From: Nitrospiraceae bacterium
GTDB lineage: Bacteria > Nitrospirota > Nitrospiria > Nitrospirales > UBA8639
Reading direction: 5' to 3'
Length of the DNA stretch: 64,000 bases
Assembly (NCBI GenBank): GCA_020632595.1
Contig: JACKFF010000004.1
Location: forward strand, 1-64,000
Positions 42,570 to 52,166 of the stretch are shown piece by piece; the first letter of the stretch is position 1, and each line of letters starts with the position of its first letter. A program made the translations under genes and the position numbers. The notes below the pieces were generated by a model that was given only the letters and a program-made list of their open reading frames with translations, was not told the origin of the DNA and ran no database searches.

Positions 42570-45089
42570 ATGGACGCAATGAAAGTTCAGCATCAGCAGA
42601 TCTTGAATCGCCCACATCAGGGAACCCGTCAGGCCCTCAACTTCCTGGTTTTACAGCTACTCGTCCTAGGAAGTCTTCTCCTTCTGACCTGTGCCTTCCC
42701 TGGGACGGCAAGAGCTGTCGAAGTCCCCAATGTCGTGGGCAGCCCACAGGCTGCGGCGGAGGCAGATATTATCAAGGCAAAGTTGAAGGTGGGAAAGATA
42801 ACCTCGGCGAATATTGTCACCGTCCTGCCCGGTACTGTCATCATTCAAGACCCGGCAGCAGGAATTAATGTCGTCCGAGGGACGAAGGTTGATCTGGTGG
42901 TATCTGGCGTGTCAGTCCCCAACGTCGTCGGTCGAAAGCAAGCTGACGCCCAACAGGATCTGGTCAAAGCAGGATTAATCGTCGGGAGGGTCACAACGGC
43001 CAGTAGCGCGACTGTGTCGGCAGGCAAGGTCATCAGTCAAAACCCCACGGCCGGAATCAGTGTGGCATTTGGAAGTCCGGTAGACCTGGTCGTATCACTC
43101 GGCAGCACAGTCCCGAATGTAGTGGGCATGACGCAGGCAGTTGCTCAATCGGCGATTACCACGGCTGGTTTGACCGTCGGTGCAGTGACGACGGCCAATA
43201 GTGCGACTGTGGCGGCAGGCAAGGTTATTAGTCAAAATCCGGTAGCCGGAAAAAAGGTAGCAGCGGGAAGTGCTGTGGCCCTGGTCGTGTCCCGAGGAAC
43301 ACAAGTTCCGAATGTAGTTGGTCGCACGCAAGCCGACGCCCAAAAAGCGCTGACTTCCGCCGGCCTAACCGTGGGAACGGTGACCATGGCCAATAGCGCC
43401 ACGGTAGCGGCCGGGAGAGTGATAAATCAAAACCCGGGGGCCGGTACCACTGTGAACCCTGGAAGTGCGGTTGCTTTGGTGGTATCGCTGGGAACAACCG
43501 TGCCCGATGTCGTGGGCTTGACGCAGAGTAGCGCCCAGACGGCTCTGATCGAAGCGGGCTTAACGGTGGGGAGCATAACGACCGCCAACAGCGAAACGGT
43601 GCCTAGCGGCACCGTCATCAATCAAACGCCCGTGGCTGGAATAAAGGTCACTCCAGGCAGTGCGGTGGCCCTCGTCATTTCCTCCGGACCGCCGGTTTTT
43701 CTTATGGGCGTACAAAATGATCCCAGAATCGGACCGCTTGTGAACAGCCTCTACCGACTTCGCACTGATGGAGTCGTAACCAAAATTGCGGATCTGAACC
43801 ACCGTACCCATGGTCTGGCCTTTGTGGGGTCTACGCTGTATTCCGTGGAAGAGCTGACGCTTTCGCAACAGGCGGGAGCCCGGCCAAATCTGTATCGGCT
43901 CAATCCCGATACTGGAGCCACCCTGGCCACGATCCCACTGTCCTTATCGACGGGTGAATCCTTAGAGGGGGGACGGGGGTTGGCCACAGAGCCTGGGACC
44001 GGTCAGCTCTGGGGCTTGCTTGTGGTGAGGTCTGAAGTAAACAGTGCCCGCCGGTTAGTGACGATTAATCCCAAGACCGGTGTGGCTACCCAAAAGGCCA
44101 AACTTCTGGGGAATTTCATGGACCTGGCGTTTGATGCGGCCGGGATCCTCTATGCGATCACGGACAATCGACCCGTGCCAGGGGTGGCAACGGTGTTTCC
44201 GGCCCGGATTTATACGGTGAATACGACGACGGGAGCGACGACGGAATTCCTGGATGTCTCAGCCGGCGCCGTGGCCGGACAACCAAATTTCCGGGAAAGT
44301 GAAACCATAGGGGTAGGATCGTCGACGGACCTTCTGTATCATTTTTCCGGTCAGAATAAGGTGACCTCAGGATTTACCAAGAATATGCTGTTTGAAACGA
44401 TCCATGTGAACAACAAAACCAGAACCGCGATTGCGCTTACGGGCCCGGACTTTTTTGTGACGACAGCCTTGGCGTTGGTCCCACTCAAGACCGCGCCAGC
44501 CTTGGGAGATCTTGATGCCAATGGCAAAGCTGATCTGGTTTGGCGAAACAATTCTAATGGCAACACCGCCATCTGGTTGATGGATGGAACGACGATTGCG
44601 GCCTCAGGCTTTCCGGGTGGAGTGCCGGTGGCCTGGCAAATCGCGGGGGTGGGCGATGTGAACGGGGATAACAAGGCCGATGTTATTTGGCGCAACGGCA
44701 CCAGTGGGGGAGTGGCCGTGTGGCTGATGGACGGATTGTCGGCGACGGCCGTTGGTTTTCCTGGAAGCGCCTCTACGGCTTTTGAGATCACGGGTGTGGG
44801 CGATGTGAATGGCGACCGGAAGGCAGATCTGATTTGGCGCAATACGATTGACGGCAGTACGGCAATCTGGTTGATGAACGGGACCACCATTGCCGCCTCA
44901 GGGTTCCCGGGCGGGGTGCCGGCCGTCTGGCAAATGTCAGAGGCGCGTGATGTGAACGGGGATGGCAGGGCGGATGTCATTTGGCGTAATAGCCGGAATG
45001 GGACGGTAGCGGTGTGGCTGATGGATGGATTGAGGATTTCCACCGTGGGATTCCCAGGATCCACCTCCACAGATTGGGAGATTCAATAG
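42570..45089 (+). CDS. PASTA-propeller-VCBS secreted protein 4
   Basis: 839 residues from the ATG at 42570 (MDAMKVQHQQILNRPHQGTR; ATG 42579 also fits the family). The signal peptide has core LVLGSLLLLTCAFPGTARA. Five PASTA repeats (VEVPNVVGSPQ to TTVPDVVGLTQ) are the fewest of the set. The propeller-like domain (FLMGVQNDPRIGPLVNSLYR) and the FG-GAP/VCBS run ending DWEIQ are conserved. One VCBS loop is altered to EARDVNGDG. Its stop is convergent with the caspase-FGE gene 97 bp away. Paralogues with shared ends but differing repeat numbers point to tandem duplication followed by repeat gain or loss. Confidence 0.88.
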   Translation: MDAMKVQHQQILNRPHQGTRQALNFLVLQLLVLGSLLLLTCAFPGTARAVEVPNVVGSPQAAAEADIIKAKLKVGKITSANIVTVLPGTVIIQDPAAGINVVRGTKVDLVVSGVSVPNVVGRKQADAQQDLVKAGLIVGRVTTASSATVSAGKVISQNPTAGISVAFGSPVDLVVSLGSTVPNVVGMTQAVAQSAITTAGLTVGAVTTANSATVAAGKVISQNPVAGKKVAAGSAVALVVSRGTQVPNVVGRTQADAQKALTSAGLTVGTVTMANSATVAAGRVINQNPGAGTTVNPGSAVALVVSLGTTVPDVVGLTQSSAQTALIEAGLTVGSITTANSETVPSGTVINQTPVAGIKVTPGSAVALVISSGPPVFLMGVQNDPRIGPLVNSLYRLRTDGVVTKIADLNHRTHGLAFVGSTLYSVEELTLSQQAGARPNLYRLNPDTGATLATIPLSLSTGESLEGGRGLATEPGTGQLWGLLVVRSEVNSARRLVTINPKTGVATQKAKLLGNFMDLAFDAAGILYAITDNRPVPGVATVFPARIYTVNTTTGATTEFLDVSAGAVAGQPNFRESETIGVGSSTDLLYHFSGQNKVTSGFTKNMLFETIHVNNKTRTAIALTGPDFFVTTALALVPLKTAPALGDLDANGKADLVWRNNSNGNTAIWLMDGTTIAASGFPGGVPVAWQIAGVGDVNGDNKADVIWRNGTSGGVAVWLMDGLSATAVGFPGSASTAFEITGVGDVNGDRKADLIWRNTIDGSTAIWLMNGTTIAASGFPGGVPAVWQMSEARDVNGDGRADVIWRNSRNGTVAVWLMDGLRISTVGFPGSTSTDWEIQ

Positions 45090-45186
45090 TTCCTGTTGGC
45101 TGAGGGGAGCGCTTGGGGGCGACAGCGGTCCAAGAAGCCATTCCGGGAGGGACTGTTGATTGAGATCAGGGCATGGATTGAAGAAA

Positions 45187-48100
45187 TTACTGAGAGGATT
45201 TTGCGCAACGCATGCCAATGTAGGGACTTCTCGTTTCAGGATTTTCTCGCGCCCGATAGGTTGACCGGGCAAAAATCGAACTCACACTCCAGGATCCTCC
45301 ACGATGCACTTTCATGGTGCCGGAGTCTGCTCCGTTGGGATTGTGGATGAGCCTCGGTTGGTTCTCGTATGGCGTATACCAATCGAAGACCCACTCGGAT
45401 ACATTTCCAGCCATGTCATGAACGCCAAATGAACTCACTCCATTCGGGAATGTGCCAACTTCTAACGGGCCGGCTTTTCCACGATCCAAAGCGGTTTGCA
45501 TCCATTCACCCCATTTTGCCATTGATGAAAAGTTTTTGCCTGCCCAATAACTCGCCGTATTGGTTCGTTGAGGATCCCACAAGTTCCCCCACGGATAGGC
45601 ATAATCTTGAGGCCCCCGAGCAGCGTGTTCCCATTCCGCCTCGGTAGGAAGGCGTTTGCCAGCCCAGGTGCAGTAGGCCGTCGCGTCATACCAGGTCACT
45701 CCGAGGACCGGATGATCGGGTTTGTGAAATCGTTCATTTTCCCAGAACGCAGGTGCTGCCCGACCTGTCGATTCAAGAAATGCACGATATTGGCGGTAGC
45801 TGACCTCGTATTGATCAATGTAATAGGCTTTAAGATTCACCTGTCGTTGAGGAATCTCTGCTTGGAAGGCATTGAACTGGACTCCCTCAAAGTCTTTCAG
45901 AAGGCCGGAAATCTGATCCTCAGTGCTTCCCATCCTAAATTCTCCTGCGGGAATTAAGATCATGGGGACGTCATCATTTCCTGACAAAGCGGACTGAACA
46001 GCGCCAGGTAAATCCTGTTGATGAAGCCGTGCTTCAAGGATGGGTTCCGGTTGAGATGCGTTCGGTTGACCGGTGGCCTCTGGCTGTGAGCCAGGGTCAT
46101 TCTGAAACATATTCTTAAAAAATCCGAAAAACCCTGAACTCTCGTTCGAGGGTGGTTCAATCTCCGAGGGGGAAGGGGGAGAAGGCGTGAAGGAGGAAAT
46201 GGTGCCAGGCGATGACGAACTTTCAGGAGAAGGCTCTGCCGGATCACTTCCACCATTCGGGCCAAGATGTGGTTGCGCAAGTCTTGCCTCTAGTTCCTTG
46301 CGCTCCCGTTCTGCGGCGACTCGCCGTCGCTCCTCTTCCAAATCAGCCAGGCGCCGCGCTTCCGCGGCTTGCCGGCGTTGTTCCTCTTCCGCCGCCAGTC
46401 TGGCTTTTTCGGCTTTCATCGCCGCCTCTTGCTTCAGGCGTGCGACTTGTTCCCGCTCTTCCTCAAGGGCTGCGAGTCGGGCCTTTTCGGCTTTCATCGC
46501 GGCCTCTTGCCTTATACGAGCCTGTTCCTCAGCCACTCGGCGGGCTTCAGCCAGTTGAGTCTGGCGGGTGAGTTCCTGTTTGGCCAGGGCTTCCTTGCGG
46601 CGTTGTTCCTCAGCCTCCATGCGGGCCTGCTCCTCGGCCGCTCGGCGGGCTTCAGCCAGTTGGGTTTGGCGGGTGAGTTCCTGTTTGGCCAGGGCTTCCT
46701 TGCGGCGTTGTTCCTCAGCCTCTATGCGGGCCTGTTCCTCGGCCATTCGGCGAGCTTCAGCCAGTTGAGTTTGGCGGGTGAGTTCCCGTTCCGCCAGGAG
46801 TTGTTTGCGTTTTTGCTCCTCTGCCGCGAGACGGGCCTTTTCGGCCTCCACTCGTCGCCGTTCTTCTTCAGCCACCATTCGCTGGGCTATGGCCAATTGT
46901 GTTTGAAATTCCCGTTCTTGTTGTGCCAAGAGCTGTTTGCGGCGTTCTTCCTCGGCAGCCAGCTTGGCTTGTTGAGCTTTTAACGCGGCTTGTTGTTGCG
47001 CTAAGAGGGCTTCTTGTTCCTGGCGGGCCTGTTCCGCGGCAACCCGCCGCCGTTCCTCCTCCGCAGCCAGGCGCTGGGCTTCGGCCAGTTGCGCTAAGGC
47101 CAGTTGGCGTTGCTTTTCTTCGGCGGCCAGGCGGGCTTGCTCGGCTTTTAATGCGGCTTGTTGTTGCGCTAAGAGGGCTTCTTGTTCCTGGCGGGCCTGT
47201 TCCGCGGCAACCCGTCGGCGTTCCTCCTCCGCAGCCAGGCGCTGGGCTTCGGCCAGTTGTGCTTGCAGATCCTTTTCCCGCTGACGTTGCTCCTTTAAAG
47301 ATTGGAGAGCTTGCAACTCAAACTTTTCCCGCTCTGCCTCTAACGCGGCAGCTTCTTCTTCCACCGTTTTTTGTGCATTAGCCTGCTCGCTTTTTCCCGA
47401 TGGAACGTTGTTGAAGACATCCAGGGGATTTCCAAAACTCTTTAAGAGTCCGACAATGGTCTCGACGGTTCCAGCTGCAGGATTGCTCGCCTTTCCTTGA
47501 CCATTGGGGGTTTTCGCGACTTGAGGGTTGGAGGAAAATTTTTCGGGAATAAAGACAAATTCTCCCTTATCCGCACTCAATCCCCACATTTCCGGTCGTT
47601 GCACATGTTTATGAGTTAGAGCAGCTGATTGCACGTGTTCATCGAGAAAGGCGAAGAGTTCGGATGCGGGAATGATCCCATCGCCGTTCAGGTCACCCTT
47701 TCCCTTTCCAATGCCTTCCAGAAGATAATAAGTAAACACGCTATGTTTCCATTTCGGTCCGGCCAAGGCTTGTTGCCCGGTTCCTCCTGCGGTAATCAAT
47801 TGGCGTGCAGGTTCACTGGCAATCATCTTCAGATAATTACTGGTCATGGGGGGAAACGAACGCTGACTGCGACCGGCAATGCCTCCGTAACATATGTCAA
47901 TGAGAAATAAGACCTGTTTTGCCGGAAGGGATTCGGACAGTTCACGAAGAAGGTCCACACTGATTGCAGTGTCCGCAAGAAGGCCAGGTTCGGTATCGAC
48001 GGGCATCATATAACCCACGGGTTGTTGCTTTCCCTTGCCGGGTGTTTCCCCGATATGCCCCGCAAAAAAGATGAGCACTCGATCATTTTTTTGTACTTGT

Positions 48101-48474
48101 GCGACAAGGTTTTGCCGTAACTCTTGAAGGATCGCTTTTTTCGTGGCTTGGGTGTTGTAGAGTGATGTGACGGTAAATCCTTGACGCCCGAGCATGCGGG
48201 CCACCGATTTTGCATCATCGACTGCGTAGGCCAGACCGGCGAGATTTAGGTATTTATCAATCCCTATGATGACGGCCCAGGATTTCCCCTGGGTTTCCGC
48301 GATATATTGGGCAGGAACTTTTCCGTTTACGGTACTACTGGAAGTATCTGCGTATGTCTGTATTGGAAGGAGCCACACGGTCAAACTGCATAACAAAAAA
48401 GAAAGCAGCAAGATGCCGGGAGAATGAAGAGATCCTTTTCTCAAGATGGGATGAAGAAGAATGCGATCGAACAC
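45187..48474 (-). CDS. Caspase-like protease fused to coiled coil and FGE-type domain
   Basis: The product has 1,095 residues. Signal peptide core: ILLLSFLLCSLTVWLLPIQT (21-40). A C14 caspase-like domain (about 62-310) has SWAVIIGIDKYLNLAG, catalytic His140 in FFAGH and Cys195 in LIDICYGG, both present. An EF-hand-like loop DLNGDGIIPASE (261-272) lies within it. About 370-760 is a charged Ala/Glu/Arg/Gln coiled coil built of repeats (AEAQRLAAEEERRRVAAEQA, twice; ELTRQTQLAEARR, three times). A Pro/Ser linker follows, then a formylglycine-generating-enzyme-type C-lectin fold (MILIPAGEFRMGSTEDQ, DMAGNVSEWVFDWY, VHRGGSWSVSS). Possibly a periplasmic Ca-dependent signalling protease; its target is unknown. 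Confidence 0.88.
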   Translation of the reverse strand: MFDRILLHPILRKGSLHSPGILLLSFLLCSLTVWLLPIQTYADTSSSTVNGKVPAQYIAETQGKSWAVIIGIDKYLNLAGLAYAVDDAKSVARMLGRQGFTVTSLYNTQATKKAILQELRQNLVAQVQKNDRVLIFFAGHIGETPGKGKQQPVGYMMPVDTEPGLLADTAISVDLLRELSESLPAKQVLFLIDICYGGIAGRSQRSFPPMTSNYLKMIASEPARQLITAGGTGQQALAGPKWKHSVFTYYLLEGIGKGKGDLNGDGIIPASELFAFLDEHVQSAALTHKHVQRPEMWGLSADKGEFVFIPEKFSSNPQVAKTPNGQGKASNPAAGTVETIVGLLKSFGNPLDVFNNVPSGKSEQANAQKTVEEEAAALEAEREKFELQALQSLKEQRQREKDLQAQLAEAQRLAAEEERRRVAAEQARQEQEALLAQQQAALKAEQARLAAEEKQRQLALAQLAEAQRLAAEEERRRVAAEQARQEQEALLAQQQAALKAQQAKLAAEEERRKQLLAQQEREFQTQLAIAQRMVAEEERRRVEAEKARLAAEEQKRKQLLAERELTRQTQLAEARRMAEEQARIEAEEQRRKEALAKQELTRQTQLAEARRAAEEQARMEAEEQRRKEALAKQELTRQTQLAEARRVAEEQARIRQEAAMKAEKARLAALEEEREQVARLKQEAAMKAEKARLAAEEEQRRQAAEARRLADLEEERRRVAAERERKELEARLAQPHLGPNGGSDPAEPSPESSSSPGTISSFTPSPPSPSEIEPPSNESSGFFGFFKNMFQNDPGSQPEATGQPNASQPEPILEARLHQQDLPGAVQSALSGNDDVPMILIPAGEFRMGSTEDQISGLLKDFEGVQFNAFQAEIPQRQVNLKAYYIDQYEVSYRQYRAFLESTGRAAPAFWENERFHKPDHPVLGVTWYDATAYCTWAGKRLPTEAEWEHAARGPQDYAYPWGNLWDPQRTNTASYWAGKNFSSMAKWGEWMQTALDRGKAGPLEVGTFPNGVSSFGVHDMAGNVSEWVFDWYTPYENQPRLIHNPNGADSGTMKVHRGGSWSVSSIFARSTYRARENPETRSPYIGMRCAKSSQ

Positions 48475-48837
48475 CGTTCACGGGCTCCTGTAGCGCAACT
48501 CGATTTTACTCATGAAAATTCCCGGTAGAAAATAAGCAACGGCCATTTTCTTGATGCATCGGAATGTCCTCTTTGGTCTTTTTCTTTCGTTTGGTTCGGT
48601 CCTAGCTGCACGGCAACGAGTAAAAGAACGTGTAATAGGCATGCGCTGATCTCTTGCAACGGCCGTTCTTGGGACCAGTTTACTGGGTCTGGCCACGAAG
48701 ATGCCATTGTTGGCCTTGTACACGACTTGAAAAATAACAGACCGTTCTCTTCCTGAAGCCGGTCGGGCATTTCCCCAAATTGCGGGTACTACGGCTGGGT
48801 AGGGGCTAGTTGTAGCGGTCCCTCTGGAAAAAATGGA

Positions 48838-48866
48838 TTGACTTCATGGGGAAGAGTTTATAGGAT
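48838..48866 (+). promoter_or_regulatory. Sigma70-like promoter, candidate
   Basis: TTGACT and TAGGAT are separated by 17 bp and point toward the outer-membrane protein gene, giving a leader of about 230 nt. Based on sequence match only. Confidence 0.35.
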
Positions 48867-48933
48867 CGCCTGGTTTTCTCTACGTCAGCATCGCATTTTT
48901 TGGATATGATTCCATCTTATAGCCACTTAAACT

Positions 48934-48962
48934 GAAGAAGGGCATGATGCACACCCTTCTTC
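48934..48962 (+). promoter_or_regulatory. Perfect inverted repeat in leader
   Basis: A 9-bp stem GAAGAAGGG / CCCTTCTTC with an 11-nt loop lies within the predicted leader. There is no T-run after it. It may be an operator or an RNA structure. Confidence 0.35.
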
Positions 48963-49101
48963 TGGACCTGTGGTGTTGAGCGTACCATCCCCCAAACCCA
49001 TAGTTAAAGTCGATAATTGCGTTTAGACCATCGCGCCAACCCCGTTGTTCGGAAATTTTTGGGAAACCCTTTTGTTTATTCCAATTATATGAGGAAAAAT
49101 A

Positions 49102-50376
49102 ATGACTTATTGGCTCATGCAGAACTTGGTATGTAGGCGAATTGAGCGGTTGGCCTGTTTCCTAGTGTTGGCAATGCTCCTCCTCAGTCAATCTGTCACT
49201 CAAGGCAAAGAACTAAAAAATGTGATTCCTGATCTTTATGGGGGAAATGGGTTTCAAACAGATCCTAATTTTGCAGGTAATCGGTCCAATGATTTTGGCA
49301 ATGCGGTATTTAATTCCTTTAATGAACTGACCAATGGCATTGGGGCTCAAACAGGCCAATTTGCCGTAAACTCTACCGTGGCAGCCTACCGGTTTGATGT
49401 CGAGCGGGGAGTTCCTGTTGAAGTCACCAAAAGCCTCGGTCCGCTCTTTGCGGAACGGGCCGACACGCTTGGAAAAGGACGATTTGATTTCCAGGTCGTC
49501 TGGTCAAACGCCAATTACAAAAAATTTAATGGGAAGGATCTGTCTTCCCTCAGTGCCGATGTCCCTCCCACGGCCGGGCCCGGAACTCCGCCGAATGCGC
49601 CGGGGTTGGATGAACTATTGCAAGTTGATCTGGACGTCAAAGTGATTACCAATTTTGTGGGGTTTTTTGCTACGTACGGCATCACGGATAATTGGGACGT
49701 CAATCTTCTGGTTCCTCTCATCAATAACAAGATCAAGGCCAAAGCGAAGGCAACCATGCTTGATGCAAACGGGGTCCCTTGTACTCAAGGTGGAAATTGC
49801 AGTGGTATATATGTGATCAATGGAACGGCACCCGGCACGGGAGACCCTTCAAAAGACAGTTCTTCGGCGGATAAAACCGGAATCGGGGATGTTGTCCTCC
49901 GAACCAAATATAACATGCTGAAGAACCATGAAATCTTGCCTGATTTGGGCGTCCGGGGGGATGTTTCTTTTCCCACCGGAAATGAGGATAACTTCATGGG
50001 AGTCGGAGAATTCAAATTTCAGGGATTGGCTGTGGCTTCTAAATACTATTCGTCCCCGATCGGCATGATTGGTCCCCATGTGAATACGGGTTTCGTGCTC
50101 GTCAACAACAAATCCGATCTGAATCTTTTTACCTATGTAGCAGGCTTTGATCTGGCACCTATTCCCGTCTTTGCTTTCTCTCTTGACCTTCTGGGCCGCC
50201 ACGAATTGGACGATAAGGATAACAGTGGGAAGGACATCGTCGATTTGGCTCCCGGCCTAAAATGGGCCCCTCTTCCCAACACTCTGGTTCAAGCAGCCGT
50301 CCAGCTCCCCCTCAATAAAGATGAAGGACTTCGTCCTGACGCGGTCTGGACGTTAGGCCTTGGAGGAACTTTCTAG
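49102..50376 (+). CDS. Predicted outer-membrane beta-barrel protein
   Basis: The product has 424 residues. GAGGAAAAATA precedes the ATG. A signal peptide (LACFLVLAMLLLSQSVTQGK) is followed by a mature part of alternating strands with polar turns (NFVGFFATYGITDNWDVNLL, LGVRGDVSFPTGNEDNFMGV) and a C-terminal Phe in GLGGTF, the usual signal for barrel assembly. The layout resembles MetA-like/transporter barrels found in uncharacterised operons; the ligand is not evident. It lies between two FGE-domain genes that are both on the other strand. Confidence 0.78.
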   Translation: MTYWLMQNLVCRRIERLACFLVLAMLLLSQSVTQGKELKNVIPDLYGGNGFQTDPNFAGNRSNDFGNAVFNSFNELTNGIGAQTGQFAVNSTVAAYRFDVERGVPVEVTKSLGPLFAERADTLGKGRFDFQVVWSNANYKKFNGKDLSSLSADVPPTAGPGTPPNAPGLDELLQVDLDVKVITNFVGFFATYGITDNWDVNLLVPLINNKIKAKAKATMLDANGVPCTQGGNCSGIYVINGTAPGTGDPSKDSSSADKTGIGDVVLRTKYNMLKNHEILPDLGVRGDVSFPTGNEDNFMGVGEFKFQGLAVASKYYSSPIGMIGPHVNTGFVLVNNKSDLNLFTYVAGFDLAPIPVFAFSLDLLGRHELDDKDNSGKDIVDLAPGLKWAPLPNTLVQAAVQLPLNKDEGLRPDAVWTLGLGGTF

Positions 50377-50452
50377 GTCGCCGATACACATTTGGATGAT
50401 CATGGCAGGAAGTCGGTGGCAAGAGAATACAAAAATGGGAAGGCTGCCTATG

Positions 50453-51502
50453 CTATGGGATATCCTGCGCGAGACGAAACCCGATTTGGATGCTCCGCGA
50501 ATCGGCGCTGTACCCGTTACGAGACGAAGAACGCAAAGACATTGGAGCGTTAGTCCAGCCACCTCCGCGCCTCACCCGTGTTCCGCACATCCCATTGTTT
50601 GCCTCTAACCACGCCGACCCATTCGTTGGGGCATGCTGATAGTCGTCGTGCCAGCAATCCTGGACCCACTCCCATACATTGCCACTCAGGTCATGAAGGC
50701 CAAGGCTGTTGGCTTGTCGGGTTCCAACTGGCTGAGTTCTTCCATTGCTGTTTGCGTTGAACCAGGCATATGTCGCAAGTTGTTCTTGTTCTGAGGTTCC
50801 CGCCCAAATTTGGCCTTTTCCCATATTTCTGGCTGCATATTCCCACTCAGACTCTGTGGGGAGTCGAAAGCGATAACCGGTTTCCTGTGATAACCACGAT
50901 GCATAGTCCATGGCGTCTTTCCACGAGACATTGATGACCGGATGCCCTTCCCGGCCCCATCCCTCATCTCCCGGAAGCGGCCGTCCCGTCGATATGGCGA
51001 ACCGGTCATATTCTTCGAAGGTGACCTCGAATCGCCCAAGAGCAAATTTTTTGATATGAACCTTTCTTAGCGGATGTTCGCTTGAGGTATTCTCTTCCAG
51101 ACTATTTCCCTGTTGAAAAGTCCCGGCAGGAATTGAGACCATTTCGGGATCCAGATGAATGCTCAGAACCGGAGCGACGACTCTCAGGATGGCCATTTTA
51201 AAAGCCTTATTCTCCCCCGCCAACCATGTGCCCAACCCACCTAATAGAACTAGAACGACCCCTATGACCCCTGCTCGTTTTATCCATCGTTTCTGACGCT
51301 TTGCGAGCTGATACTGTTTTTTCAGCATGGACACGGTTTCTGCATGTGAAGATTCCGGCGAATTCAGACTGGGTGTTCGGGCCTTGGACGAAGGCTTACC
51401 AGGAGCCGATTGTCGTCTAAGGTTGTCAGGCTTTGTGTGATCAGCCAGGGGTGTAGGGGTGGATTTTTCCGCGGGCAGGGTTGTTTGCTTATCGTCGTTC
51501 AT
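50453..51502 (-). CDS. Membrane-anchored FGE/SUMF1-domain protein
   Basis: About 349 residues from the ATG at 51502; a GTG 8 codons upstream is possible and no clear ribosome-binding site decides. A charged N-terminal cytoplasmic part (about 80 residues) is followed by one membrane helix (AGVIGVVLVLLGGLGTWLAG). The FGE-type domain has MVSIPAGTFQQGNS, HPVINVSWKDAMDYASWLSQ, RLPTESEWEYAARN, LSGNVWEWVQDCW and RRGGGWTNAP. The paired copper-binding Cys of true formylglycine-generating enzymes are not evident, so it is probably a binding or scaffold version. It shares this domain with the caspase fusion 2 kb away. Confidence 0.85.
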   Translation of the reverse strand: MNDDKQTTLPAEKSTPTPLADHTKPDNLRRQSAPGKPSSKARTPSLNSPESSHAETVSMLKKQYQLAKRQKRWIKRAGVIGVVLVLLGGLGTWLAGENKAFKMAILRVVAPVLSIHLDPEMVSIPAGTFQQGNSLEENTSSEHPLRKVHIKKFALGRFEVTFEEYDRFAISTGRPLPGDEGWGREGHPVINVSWKDAMDYASWLSQETGYRFRLPTESEWEYAARNMGKGQIWAGTSEQEQLATYAWFNANSNGRTQPVGTRQANSLGLHDLSGNVWEWVQDCWHDDYQHAPTNGSAWLEANNGMCGTRVRRGGGWTNAPMSLRSSSRNGYSADSRSIQIGFRLAQDIP

Positions 51503-52003
51503 TGTGTGCGCAATCTGACCATGCACAAATGAAAAGGGATGGGTGGCCAGTTGGGAATATTCCTAATCCTTCTCTGACTTCTGGTCCTGTTTGAGAATCT
51601 AATATTCTCGCCTCATGACGGAATGGGACCTCCCGCAATTCCCTGCAGGACCGGGCTATCGTCATGTCATGCCATTTTAACAGATAACTTCCTGAACAAA
51701 AGCCGTTTTTCTTAATGCAAAAATTCAATAAGCATTACACAAGGGGTGGTGACCGTGAATCTGACAATCGGTTGAACCCGTAGCATTTTGGAGGAAATGC
51801 GGCCTTGTATCACGACGTTGAAGGCTCAGGGCGTGAAAGATTACTGCTGCTCTCTAAGAATATTTTTGAACATAGAGGTCAGGGGGAACACGGTGGAAGG
51901 GTTGAAGGGAACGATTGAACTGATTACAGAGCGGTCCGTGACGTCTTCCCTGATAGCCTAACGTGGGCGCTGCTGCCAAAATTTGGCAGTCACATATGTT
52001 GTG
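51503..52003. other. Intergenic region before tRNA-Thr
   Basis: 501 bp with no supported gene. Its only evident structure is the palindrome at 51973-51989. Confidence 0.5.
51973..51989. promoter_or_regulatory. 17-bp palindrome next to tRNA-Thr
   Basis: CTGCCAAA-A-TTTGGCAG is a perfect inverted repeat 14 bp downstream of the tRNA 3' end (tRNA on - strand). It could help terminate the tRNA transcript or bind a dimeric regulator. Confidence 0.3.
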
Positions 52004-52079
52004 TGGAGCTGGCGAGAGGAATTGAACCTCCGACCTGCGGTTTACAAAACCGCTGCTCTACCGATTGAGCTACGCCAGC
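52004..52079 (-). tRNA. tRNA-Thr (anticodon TGT)
   Basis: 76 nt with encoded CCA. The acceptor stem GCTGGCG/CGCCAGC, D-arm (AGCTCAATCGGTAGAGCA), anticodon loop TTTTGTAAA with TGT, and T-arm GGAGGTTCAATTCCTCT (TTCAATT) are all in place. Confidence 0.95.
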
Positions 52080-52166
52080 TCGGCGAATTTACTGTCCATC
52101 ATACCAAAGGATGAAGCATTCAACCAGCATTGGATACAAAAAATATTGTTGCCACCCCGCCTTGAT

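Larger units (their letters stand above)
48475..49101. other. Divergent intergenic region
   Basis: 627 bp without a supported gene, between the caspase gene (-) and the outer-membrane protein gene (+). It contains a promoter-like pair and a perfect hairpin, listed separately. Short open frames near 48480-48770 have no protein-like features. Confidence 0.5.

Noticed and set aside
45187..51502. Diversity-generating retroelement acting on the FGE (C-lectin fold) genes
   Set aside because: FGE-type domains are common targets, but no reverse transcriptase, template repeat or adenine-biased variable repeat was seen.
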